NCBI GenBank assembly: GCA_002070945.1
Contig: MWEG01000023.1
Span: 62,001-126,000, forward strand
DNA: 64,000 bases
Origin: Lentisphaerae bacterium ADurb.Bin082
GTDB taxonomy: Bacteria; Verrucomicrobiota; Lentisphaeria; Oligosphaerales; Oligosphaeraceae
Reading direction: 5' to 3'
Below the pieces are notes generated by a model. The model saw only the letters and a program-made list of their open reading frames with translations, ran no database searches and was not told the DNA's origin. A program made the translations under genes and the position numbers. Below are positions 45,135 to 53,292 of the stretch, piece after piece (position 1 is the first letter of the stretch; the number at the start of each line of letters is the position of its first letter).

Positions 45135-45282
45135 CTGCTGTTTTATCCGCAGATGACGCTGATGACGCAGATTTTTTTTGGGGGGGCTGAATGCTGAATG
45201 CTGAATGCTGAATGCTGAAGCGCATTTCATAATTCATCATTCATCATTCATCATTCATAATTCGTTAGGAGTCCGGGGCGAC
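45135..45282. repeat. Compound: ATCCGCAG element joined to a heptamer composite
   Basis: Bases 45135-45180 are an ATCCGCAGATGACGC element (third copy), preceded by GGCGAGGAGCTG. It runs straight into the third TGAATGC composite: about four TGAATGC heptamers at 45187-45219, GCGCATTTC, then six ATTCATA/ATTCATC heptamers to 45265, closing in CGTTAGGAG. The join shows that the two families can sit end to end. Confidence 0.88.
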
Positions 45283-45320
45283 ATTCCGTCCGTGGTTCTT
45301 TTTCTGTAAATTCTCTAATT

Positions 45321-46910
45321 ATGCTACGTTCATTGACAAAACTTCTCCTTTGCCTTGTTTTGGTCTTTTTTTCTCTTTCCGGCTTTTCTGGCCTGGCGGC
45401 TGAGCGCAGCTGGGTGGCTATATTTGGCACGGCTGATTGCGACGACTGCGCGGCGGTCAAACGCCAATGGCGCGAGGAACTCACCGCGCCGGAAGACCCG
45501 GTGCTCCTTTTCCTGGACATCGCGCATCCGCCCAACTATCGGCGCCTGGAACAGATCGAAGCCGCCTTGAAAATTCCGGCCAAGGGCGCGTCGTTTCCCA
45601 TCTTCTTGGTCGGCAACCGGCTGATTGACAACATCGACGCTTTCTATGAGCTGGGAGACGAACTGTTCGAGCTGGCCGCTGCCCAGCCGTCAGACCCAGC
45701 GGTTCAGGCAGTCACCAAGCCGCTGGCCACGGCTGCCGCGACGGCCAGCACCCCGGTCGTTGACCTGCTCTGCCCAGAGGAAGCTTCCCCGCCAACAGCG
45801 ACAACTGCGACGACGACCATAGCCACCCCGCGCCTCCTCTATTTCTTCCAGAAAAACTGCCAGAAATGCTCGCGCCAGGAAAAAGAGCTGGAGCTTCTCT
45901 TAGCCGATTTGCCGGGATTGACGATAGACCGTTTTGACGTTGCCACGCTCGATGGCCTGGCCATTCTGCGCCGCGCCATGAATCATTTCCTGCTTCCCGC
46001 TGACAGCACCCGCAATTTAGCGCCGATGGTCTGCTGGCAGGATGGCTTCATCACCGGTCGACTGGCCGATGCCGCTGAACTCAAAAAAGCCCTGGCGCAC
46101 TACCGCGAACCCTACGAGACCTTCTGGCAAGCGCCTGTCACCGACACGGAACGACAGGCCGAAAAGACCCGCCAGCAACGACGCCTAGGCAAGGGCGCCA
46201 TCGGACTCATCATCAGCGCTGGCCTCCTCGACGGCTTCAACCCCTGCGCCTTTGCCACCTCCATCTTCCTGCTCAGCTACCTGCTGTACCTGAAACGCCG
46301 TCCACGCGACATCGCCCTGGTCGGGGCATTCTTCTGCCTGGGCGTCTTCCTGACCTACGTCCTGTTCGGCATTGGCCTGTCCTTCCTCATCGATGCCCTC
46401 AACCAGGCCGCCTGGATGAAAACCATCATCTATGGCGGGCTGGGAATCGTCGGCGTCATCCTCGCCATCGGCCACCTGCGCGATGCGCTGCGCTACCGGC
46501 GCACCGGAAAAGCAGGCGACATGGCTTTAGGACTGGACAAGCAAACCCACCAGCGCATCCACACTTGGATCAAGCGCCTGACCGACCATAAATCCTGGCT
46601 GATGATACCGGCTGCCCTGCTGCTCGGCGCGATCGTCTCCAGCATGGAGCTGGCCTGCACCGGTCAAATCTACCTGCCTACCCTCGCCGCCATCAATGCT
46701 GACGGCATCGACCTCCGCGCCGTGCTGCTGTTGCTGCTCTACAATTTCTTCTTCATTCTGCCGCTGGCCGTCATCACAACCTTGGCGGTGCTGGGCGTAG
46801 GCGCACAGCCAGTCGCGGCCTGGGCGCGCAAGAACGTCGTTGCCACTAAAGTCGCCATGGCGGTCTTATTTGCCTGCCTGGCTGTGCTGATGTTCTCGCT
46901 GATCGGATAG
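45321..46910 (+). CDS. CcdA/DsbD-like membrane reductant transporter with two thioredoxin-like domains
   Basis: The 529-residue protein carries a signal segment (LLLCLVLVFFSLSGFSGLAA). A first redox domain has FGTADCDDCAAV (CxxC at 40-43) and a second has FFQKNCQKCSRQEKELELLL (CxxC near 181). About six membrane helices follow from residue 290. The CcdA landmark LLDGFNPCAFATSIFLLSYLL and the second Cys in SSMELACTGQIYLPTL are both present, so the electron-transfer cysteines are intact. CcdA/DsbD proteins pass electrons from cytoplasmic thioredoxin across the membrane. The two N-terminal domains are the probable exported acceptors. Fusion order (two domains before the transporter) is unusual. 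It is downstream of DUF1573 and between the two giant genes. Confidence 0.88.
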   Translation: MLRSLTKLLLCLVLVFFSLSGFSGLAAERSWVAIFGTADCDDCAAVKRQWREELTAPEDPVLLFLDIAHPPNYRRLEQIEAALKIPAKGASFPIFLVGNRLIDNIDAFYELGDELFELAAAQPSDPAVQAVTKPLATAAATASTPVVDLLCPEEASPPTATTATTTIATPRLLYFFQKNCQKCSRQEKELELLLADLPGLTIDRFDVATLDGLAILRRAMNHFLLPADSTRNLAPMVCWQDGFITGRLADAAELKKALAHYREPYETFWQAPVTDTERQAEKTRQQRRLGKGAIGLIISAGLLDGFNPCAFATSIFLLSYLLYLKRRPRDIALVGAFFCLGVFLTYVLFGIGLSFLIDALNQAAWMKTIIYGGLGIVGVILAIGHLRDALRYRRTGKAGDMALGLDKQTHQRIHTWIKRLTDHKSWLMIPAALLLGAIVSSMELACTGQIYLPTLAAINADGIDLRAVLLLLLYNFFFILPLAVITTLAVLGVGAQPVAAWARKNVVATKVAMAVLFACLAVLMFSLIG

Positions 46911-47364
46911 AACTCCCACGGGGCTTGGCGACGGGATAATTCAGCGCTTCTGCTGCTGCTCCGCTGCTGTGGACATGGTGAGCGGGGTGAGCGGGGTGGA
47001 CGGGGTGAGCGGGGTGGGCGGGGTGAACGTGGTGGACAGAGGCTGCGGCATCGTACGTAGTTCAGCTTCAGCTTGCCGTAATTTTAGCGTTTCTGCCGCT
47101 GCGCTGCTGGCTTCCCCGTACAACTCACCCTAAAAAAATCTGCGTCATCTGCGTCATCTGCGGATAAAACAACAGCCTTCGCTTCTTGCCCTCATTTCGC
47201 CGCTTTTCCATGCAACCAGCGCAAAGTTCGTGACTCTGTATGCAACACAATGATAGTGAGCTTGTTACAGATATTTTTCCTTTGCTCTTCCGTCTGTTTG
47301 CGCTATATTTTACGTATTGTTTGTCTGTAGTTTTTGAATTCACGTGTTGCACGGCAGGCGGTCT
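46911..47364. repeat. Intergenic stretch with GGGGTGAGC tandem and inverted ATCCGCAG element
   Basis: Bases 46969-47041 hold about eight 9-base units such as GGGGTGAGC and GGGGTGGAC. A GTACGTAGTTCAGCTTCAGC word lies at 47053-47080. Bases 47105-47178 are the fourth ATCCGCAG element in the inverse direction. Bases 47180-47364 show nothing clear. Confidence 0.8.
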
Positions 47365-48081
47365 ATGGAAGCTGGCCTCGGCTCAGAGTATGGATGCAGT
47401 TATTATTTGCTTCGCAGCGCGGCGTTGGCAACGGTCCTTCATTTAGGCACGTTGTCATTTTGCCAGCGTTTTATGCCGCCTTCGGACGCTGCTCGGTCTC
47501 GGTCTTTGACGTCATCGGCCCGGCAGGCTTGGCAATCCGTGCTGGAGGTCATCCAGCGCCAGCTGTCTGATGCTGACGCCGAAGTTATGTGCCTCGCTGC
47601 CGGCTATCGCCAGATGACTTTGCTGCTTGGCGAGTGGGAGATGTTTCTTATTGACGGCGGCGCGCTGCCGTGGAGCTGCCAGTCGGCCGGCTACATGCGG
47701 CTGGCCTCATCGACGTATGCGCCTGTCTGCGACGACGGCGAATTGCCTGAGCAGGTTTGTTGGCGCTACGTGCAGGTTTTGCGCAGTCGCCTGGCCTTTT
47801 GGCTGGATAACGAAGATCGGCTTGAAGTCGCCAATGCCTTGCTGGTGCTGACTAAGCAGGGGCTGGCCGCGCTGGCCACGGAATTGGCCGGCTATCGTCA
47901 ACGTCACGTCGGCGCCGCCTTGACCGTGGTGGAGGACTGGTTGGAGACGAGTCGTGGCGAATGGCTGCGGGTCGCCTGCGTCGTGCCTCCGTGTCCAGCC
48001 TGCGGCAAGCCTATGCGGCGTTATTGGGAGCAATGGCAGTGCCAGGACTTCCCTGATTGCATCGGAATCGCCAAGGGGTGA
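47365..48081 (+). CDS. Four-helix-bundle protein with topoisomerase-type zinc ribbon (238 aa)
   Basis: The N-terminal 150 residues follow the pattern of the four-helix-bundle family related to 23S rRNA intervening-sequence proteins. YYLLRSAALATVLHLGTLSFCQRF, SSARQAWQSVLEVIQRQLSDADAEV, LLLGEWEMFLIDGGALPW and ANALLVLTKQGLAALATELA align by eye with its successive helices. The C-terminal CPACGKPMRRYWEQWQCQDFPDC is a four-Cys zinc ribbon of the topoisomerase type. The combination suggests nucleic-acid binding in the cytoplasm. I prefer the ATG at 47365 (MEAGLGSEYG) because the first helix then stays whole. The gene is convergent with the second giant gene. Function is not established. Confidence 0.68.
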   Translation: MEAGLGSEYGCSYYLLRSAALATVLHLGTLSFCQRFMPPSDAARSRSLTSSARQAWQSVLEVIQRQLSDADAEVMCLAAGYRQMTLLLGEWEMFLIDGGALPWSCQSAGYMRLASSTYAPVCDDGELPEQVCWRYVQVLRSRLAFWLDNEDRLEVANALLVLTKQGLAALATELAGYRQRHVGAALTVVEDWLETSRGEWLRVACVVPPCPACGKPMRRYWEQWQCQDFPDCIGIAKG

Positions 48082-48136
48082 CACCCGCTGCGGTTGCTGG
48101 CGCATTCAGCGCTAATCGTGGCGGCTGAAAGCAGTT

Positions 48137-51100
48137 TTATTTATAAAACCACACGCCTTGCCAAGCCGGCTGCTCCGGTGGTTCGATGGTAAACCGCCCA
48201 TTCACCCAGAACCAGTGTGCGCCTTGAGCCTCATCCCCGGGGTCGGCAATGAATTGCCAGGCATCGTCGACCAGAGACTCCTTGGCGTAGTCCTCTTCAA
48301 GCAAAAGCACGCCTGGGAGGGTGAAGTTCTCCGTGTCGTTGCCAACGTACATCCAGTAGGCTTTGCCGGCGGTTAGTGTTTCCGCAGTTATATAGGCGGC
48401 TTTATCCTGGTCGTATGTGAACAAGGCGACGCCAGCAGAGACGTTGAGGGCGGCTATGGCAATCTCTCTGCTGACATCATGCCCAGTGCGGAAATTTTGC
48501 GGTATGCCGATGAGATTCCAGCCTCGGCGCAACCGCGCCAAGCCCTCGTCGGGGGCGCCTTCCGGAAGAAACTTGAAAGTGACCAGGGAGTCATTTTGCC
48601 GATAGAGGCGGAGGGTGGCCTTGTCGCTCTCGGCCTTGCCGTCCTCTATGGCCGTGAATTCATGCCTCAAGGCTGGAAGCGAATCAAGGATGAGTACATC
48701 GGCGCCTGCCGCGGAATGCAAAAATATCTCTCCAGTGGCGACTTGCCGGCAGAGGATTTGCGCATTGGGGGGCACCGAGAGCTGAACCGTGTTGTTGTCC
48801 GAATCGCTGATGTAGCAAGTCACGTCCGACGCGATGCGTGTGCCTGCATGGTCGCCATGCGTCCATGCGTCAATGGCCGGCGGGGCTGTTTTTCCCGGCG
48901 CCTGGTTGAAGATGGTGACGAGACAGGTCGCGCCATCGAGGGTGAAATAGCCGTGACCATCCGCGAGATTCGGAGTCTGGCCGCAACAATTCTTGGTGAT
49001 CGGAGTCAGGATGCCGCGGATGGGACATTCGGTTCGTGCGAGTTCACCGTTGGCGCTGCCATCGGCTGTCTTCAGGACATTGATGCGCCCGGTGAACGTT
49101 CCTTGGTATGCGTCATACGTCAAAGCACTCAGTTCGGCGGATAGGATGCCGTTGGTGGCGACGAGCAGCGCCAATGCATCGCGGTTTTCTTCCAGCTTGA
49201 CACAGTTGGGCAGGACGCTTCCCGGCGCAAATGCCGTCTCTGGCGGAGTGGGCTGAACGCTGATATAGAAGTATGGCTGTTCGAAGTCTGGATCGACTTG
49301 CTCGGTAACCGAGCGTGTCGAGTCAAAAGTCGTCCCGCAGGGGTCAATCAGAACCAGGTCGTCAGCTGCTTTTTCCCAGGCCGAATTGCCGCCACTGGCT
49401 AACACCCAGGCGTCATTGACGTTGTCGCCAGCGGTTGCTTCGCGTTCCGCCTTCGCGACGATGGCGAGCTGGCCGGCCAAGCGGCCGATATAGCTGTTTT
49501 GTTCCGCTGACCACCCAAGCGGCAGGAAGAAGGCCATTTCGCCATCAGGCATGCCGCTCTTGTTGCTGGCGGTGATTTTTCCGGGGGTGACATACGTGTC
49601 CTTGGGGCCGAATGTGGCGCCGTCAATCAGTTCGCCCTGGTAGGTGACGCATCCGGCATCATCCACCCAGACTTGCAGCCAGCCCTGGCAGGAATATGTG
49701 CCGTTATCCAGCCAATGCCGCAAAGCAACCGTGTAGTAGCCTGCGTACTGCCCCGGAACTTTGGTGACGGCCGAGGCGCGGATGGCAAAGGAATTGCCCA
49801 AGGGGGACGTATAGGCGCCAGTGCAGGTGCCGTCCTGGCTGATCTGCAAGCTCAAGGCGGAACCATCCTGGGTAGTGCTTGCTAATCCTATCAAGTTAAG
49901 CGCGCCAAGGTCAGGGGAGTAGCTTGACCAGGCAGCGAACTCAAAAAAGCTGGGGGCTTCGGCGTCCTGGGTGGCGACGCGAACCAAGATTATACCGGTC
50001 AGGCCATCCAAGTCGTTGTCTATCTTGATGTCGCCGCGCATGGCCTGGGCAGCGGTGACGTCGTTATCTTCGACGAGATAGCCGGCAAAGGCATTGCTGA
50101 CCTGGGGCAAATCCTCAATATTAAAAGTCAGGTCGATGTATTGCTGCGATTGCAACAGGACCAACAGGAGTTTGTATTGAGCATTGGCTTCGCCCTCTGG
50201 CGTGCCAATGATTTCAACGCACGGACTATCTGGGTCGCTAGTAAAATCCCGCAGTTCTAGGCCTAGCGGGATGCCGTCTGGATTATAGTCTATCGGTTCC
50301 CCTTCCGGGTCGCCAATGACCGGGAAGGAGAGCGACCCCGGGGCGAGCGCGATATTTCTGTAAAGGGTGAATGTGGCCTCGGCAGGATAATTGAACGCGG
50401 CATAGCCAAGCACGTTGACGGTCGTGGTGGATTGCTCCGGGTCGATCTGGCAGCTGTTGTCACCCGATTCGGTGATTTCGGCGACTAATTCTGTGCTTTC
50501 GCCGTCGGGGTACGTACCGTCTGGCAATGCCATGCTGAAGGTATATGGGGTTGCCTTGTCGTCGTGAGCAATAGTCATTTCCCGCCATGGTGCGCCAGTG
50601 TCGCCTGCGCGCCGCAGGCGGCATTTGAACGTGAGCGGCTTCGCATGGGCGTTGACAGTCTCAATGTTCAGGCGGAGCTTGACTTCAGCGGCTTTGCTGG
50701 AAACGCGACTTTCCTGGTCTGCCATGGCCAGCACGTAGGACTTGGCAGTGACTTCAAGCTCCAGTTCGTATAGGAAGCTGGCGGTGGTGTCGCTCGCGGT
50801 GACTTGCAGGAGATATTCCGTGTCCTCCGCGTTTCCGGCTGGCGCAAAGACGAGGCGGACGGGGTCGGTCGCAGGGCTGGTGGCTGTCTTGAGGAGCGTC
50901 ACGCCGTCTGCGGCATAGACAGCCAGGCTGATTGCGGCGCCAGCCGGGGCAGCGACCCCGGTCGCAGTGATGGTCGCAGCCTTGCCTGCCGGGACGGTAA
51001 ATCGCCACCAGTCAGCCGTGATCAGGCGGCCGCCAATGCGGGAGTTTTGCAGGTCGCCGTCCTTCAGCATTTGGGTGGTCAGGTCGGCACAGTTGTTGTC

Positions 51101-52744
51101 TTCGACAAAGCCGGCTGCCGCCATGAGCGCCAAGTCGTCCAGCTTAGCGATGACCGAGGCGATGTCATAGTCTCCGGCAATCCGTCCGACCGAGGTTAGT
51201 CCATTGAGCGTTGCGCGGGTAGGCGCTGCTGCCGGGACGCAGTAGACCAGCGTCGGATAGCCGATTTTCTTCCAGGCTTTGTCTGGCCCCCAGGTGTCGG
51301 CGCCAGGCAAGGCCAAGGCATCCTGTGCCGCGATGTTGTCAACCAGCTTGGCCTCGGCGGCTACAACGCTGATGTTATTCGTTTTCAAGTAGCCATTGGC
51401 TGTGTTGTCGCGGAGCGGGGATGGGCCGTTGCCGTAGCGGTCGCGGTTGTCGAGGGCGACTAAATAGGCGTCTGCGGTCGCCGCCTTGAATTCAGGCGCT
51501 TGCAGTATCTTGTGCTCTAGGCAGACGCAGTGCGGGCACCACAGCAGGCCGCTGAACAAATAGATGACAGGCTTGCCAGCGGCTTTGGCCGCTTCCTCGG
51601 CGGCGGCGCGGTCCATAGTCCACTTTCCGGGCCTGGCGCCGTTCCAATGCGGGTTGGTAGGCGTGCCGGCAGCAGGGGCCCGCTGAGCCTCGTGCGCCTT
51701 CAAGGTGTATGTCATCTTACTGACGTCGCCAGCGGCATGGCTGAGCCTGACGAAGTAGGTCTTATTGGTTGCCGTGCCAATCGGCATGTCGATTTGGACA
51801 CCGCGGTCCAAGGCGTCAAAGCCTAGGGCGGTGATTGTCTTGTACGCATCCTCAAGCGGCGCAAGCAGGCCGTTGTTCCACTCGCTGCCGAACAGCTCAA
51901 ACGTAATTTCCACCTCGGGATTGTTGTTCGTGATGTCCTTGGCCGAAAACACATAGCGCTTGCCCAGGTCGCCGACGAATTTGAACCAGTTCTGCGCCGC
52001 TGCCGAGTCCAGGACCTTTGCACCTGAATACATGATCCATTCTTTGCTGTTGGGCTGCGGGTTGTCCATGTTGGGTATTCGTCCGAAGTCATGGGCGTTT
52101 TCAAAGCCGGTGTGGGTGGGAACGGGCGGTGGAGTAGTATTTGCCCAGAACTGATTCGGGAAAAAGGTCTGGAAGACGCTGATAAACGTTTCCGGCGTCC
52201 AGGCGAGTTCAGTCTCAATTTGGACATGGTTTATCTTTATATTAGACAAGTAGTTGAAGCCGCTGTATCGGTTGGGCTTGGATGCGCCAGCGTCCAGCAA
52301 GGTGACTTGCTTGTCATGAAGCGACGTGGAATCTGAAGTGGCCAAGTCTGCGCCGTCATTGACCTTGAAAATGTAAATAAATGGGTATGAGGGAGTCATG
52401 CCGCATTTCTTTGAATAAAGGTTGTGCAGTGCCCCATTAAGCTCTTTTGAATCGCGGCATTCAAAAACAACGATTTTGTTGGCATCGACGTAGTTCTGAA
52501 ATGCCGGCGTATGCAGAACAAGATTTTCAAATTTGTTGCAATGATCGCAATCCGCGCCGCCGGCTATGACCAGCAAGGGCCGATTGTAGCTGTATGCGAG
52601 CCTTTTGGCGTCCGCTACCTGCGCAATGCCGGTGAACCATCCTTCCCATGCTACTTGCGCAGGCAGACTGGACGCGAGCAAGCAAACAAAGGCCAAAACT
52701 GCGGCGCGCACAAGAAAATTTCGGGCATGAGCAGATAGAAGCAT
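48137..52744 (-). CDS. Giant exported thioredoxin-like / PPC-domain protein, paralogue B (1535 aa)
   Basis: This is a full-length paralogue of the gene at 37988, on the opposite strand, with the same domain order. A signal peptide (VLAFVCLLASSLPAQ), then a thioredoxin-like domain with CDHC at residues 66-69. GASKPNRYSGFNYL and a PPC-like domain (NWFKFVGDLGKRYVFSAKD) follow. The second thioredoxin-like domain has GLLWCPHCVCLEHK, with its CxxC kept, unlike paralogue A. A second PPC-like domain (DWWRFTVPAGK), Ig/cadherin-like domains (NIEDLPQVSNAFAGYL) and a C-terminal GWNLIGIPQNF module complete it. The start follows GGAG. This copy may be the catalytically competent one for its second domain. 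No protease or glycosidase site was seen. Confidence 0.83.
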   Translation of the reverse strand: MLLSAHARNFLVRAAVLAFVCLLASSLPAQVAWEGWFTGIAQVADAKRLAYSYNRPLLVIAGGADCDHCNKFENLVLHTPAFQNYVDANKIVVFECRDSKELNGALHNLYSKKCGMTPSYPFIYIFKVNDGADLATSDSTSLHDKQVTLLDAGASKPNRYSGFNYLSNIKINHVQIETELAWTPETFISVFQTFFPNQFWANTTPPPVPTHTGFENAHDFGRIPNMDNPQPNSKEWIMYSGAKVLDSAAAQNWFKFVGDLGKRYVFSAKDITNNNPEVEITFELFGSEWNNGLLAPLEDAYKTITALGFDALDRGVQIDMPIGTATNKTYFVRLSHAAGDVSKMTYTLKAHEAQRAPAAGTPTNPHWNGARPGKWTMDRAAAEEAAKAAGKPVIYLFSGLLWCPHCVCLEHKILQAPEFKAATADAYLVALDNRDRYGNGPSPLRDNTANGYLKTNNISVVAAEAKLVDNIAAQDALALPGADTWGPDKAWKKIGYPTLVYCVPAAAPTRATLNGLTSVGRIAGDYDIASVIAKLDDLALMAAAGFVEDNNCADLTTQMLKDGDLQNSRIGGRLITADWWRFTVPAGKAATITATGVAAPAGAAISLAVYAADGVTLLKTATSPATDPVRLVFAPAGNAEDTEYLLQVTASDTTASFLYELELEVTAKSYVLAMADQESRVSSKAAEVKLRLNIETVNAHAKPLTFKCRLRRAGDTGAPWREMTIAHDDKATPYTFSMALPDGTYPDGESTELVAEITESGDNSCQIDPEQSTTTVNVLGYAAFNYPAEATFTLYRNIALAPGSLSFPVIGDPEGEPIDYNPDGIPLGLELRDFTSDPDSPCVEIIGTPEGEANAQYKLLLVLLQSQQYIDLTFNIEDLPQVSNAFAGYLVEDNDVTAAQAMRGDIKIDNDLDGLTGIILVRVATQDAEAPSFFEFAAWSSYSPDLGALNLIGLASTTQDGSALSLQISQDGTCTGAYTSPLGNSFAIRASAVTKVPGQYAGYYTVALRHWLDNGTYSCQGWLQVWVDDAGCVTYQGELIDGATFGPKDTYVTPGKITASNKSGMPDGEMAFFLPLGWSAEQNSYIGRLAGQLAIVAKAEREATAGDNVNDAWVLASGGNSAWEKAADDLVLIDPCGTTFDSTRSVTEQVDPDFEQPYFYISVQPTPPETAFAPGSVLPNCVKLEENRDALALLVATNGILSAELSALTYDAYQGTFTGRINVLKTADGSANGELARTECPIRGILTPITKNCCGQTPNLADGHGYFTLDGATCLVTIFNQAPGKTAPPAIDAWTHGDHAGTRIASDVTCYISDSDNNTVQLSVPPNAQILCRQVATGEIFLHSAAGADVLILDSLPALRHEFTAIEDGKAESDKATLRLYRQNDSLVTFKFLPEGAPDEGLARLRRGWNLIGIPQNFRTGHDVSREIAIAALNVSAGVALFTYDQDKAAYITAETLTAGKAYWMYVGNDTENFTLPGVLLLEEDYAKESLVDDAWQFIADPGDEAQGAHWFWVNGRFTIEPPEQPAWQGVWFYK

Positions 52745-53055
52745 ATAGTCACTCCGTAGTTAGGTCTCGACAGAGAAAAGCCATCAACGACATGGACTTG
52801 AATCCGGGAATTGTGACGATCTGGGAAAAATGTAAAATGCAGACATTAATAGACAAATGCGCTTTTGTCAAATACCAGGTCTGCCTTACGGTGGACTGCG
52901 CCAGTCCACAACGCAACCTATCCCCCAGGCTTTAGCCTGGGGATATGTGGTCCCCCCAAAATGGTGCCCAGTAGGGGCACTACCTGGCGTCTACCAGCAC
53001 AATCACTGTGCCAAATCTCTCTTTTTGTCACAGGATTTCGCAGATTGACCCTATT
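52745..53055. repeat. Intergenic stretch with hairpins related to the outer inverted repeat
   Basis: Bases 52918-52983 contain CCCCCAGGCTTTAGCCTGGGG, a few mismatched bases and GTGCCCAGTAGGGGCACTAC. This is the same core as 34421-34481 in the same orientation. The remainder shows no gene; the flanking minus-strand gene at 53056 ends here. Confidence 0.75.
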
Positions 53056-53277
53056 TTAGACGTCATCCAAATATTCCCACATTTCATTTTGAAGCAGCCA
53101 GATCGGGTCGGCATTGCGGCGGATGAAATCCTCGATTTCCGCTTCCTCTTTTGCCGAGGGTACGCGCCTCACCCTTTTTTGCTTACCGTTCAAAAAGACA
53201 ATCATGAATTCTTGGCGGTATTTATCTCTGGCAGCGCGCTGTTCGGCAGTTAATTTCCTTTTCGGTTTTTTGCTCAT
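53056..53277 (-). CDS. Small basic protein of unknown function (73 aa)
   Basis: MSKKPKRKLTAEQRAARDKY opens a 73-residue helical, strongly basic N-terminus. IVFLNGKQKRVRRVP follows, then an acidic tail (EAEIEDFIRRNADPIWLLQNEMWEYLDDV). The start is the ATG at 53277 after GGTGGGT, 15 bases downstream of the giant ATPase gene's stop, so the two are probably co-transcribed. The split basic/acidic design suggests binding to nucleic acid or to the ATPase, which is inference. The family is not recognised. Confidence 0.72.
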   Translation of the reverse strand: MSKKPKRKLTAEQRAARDKYRQEFMIVFLNGKQKRVRRVPSAKEEAEIEDFIRRNADPIWLLQNEMWEYLDDV

Positions 53278-53292
53278 ACCCACCGTCCTGCC

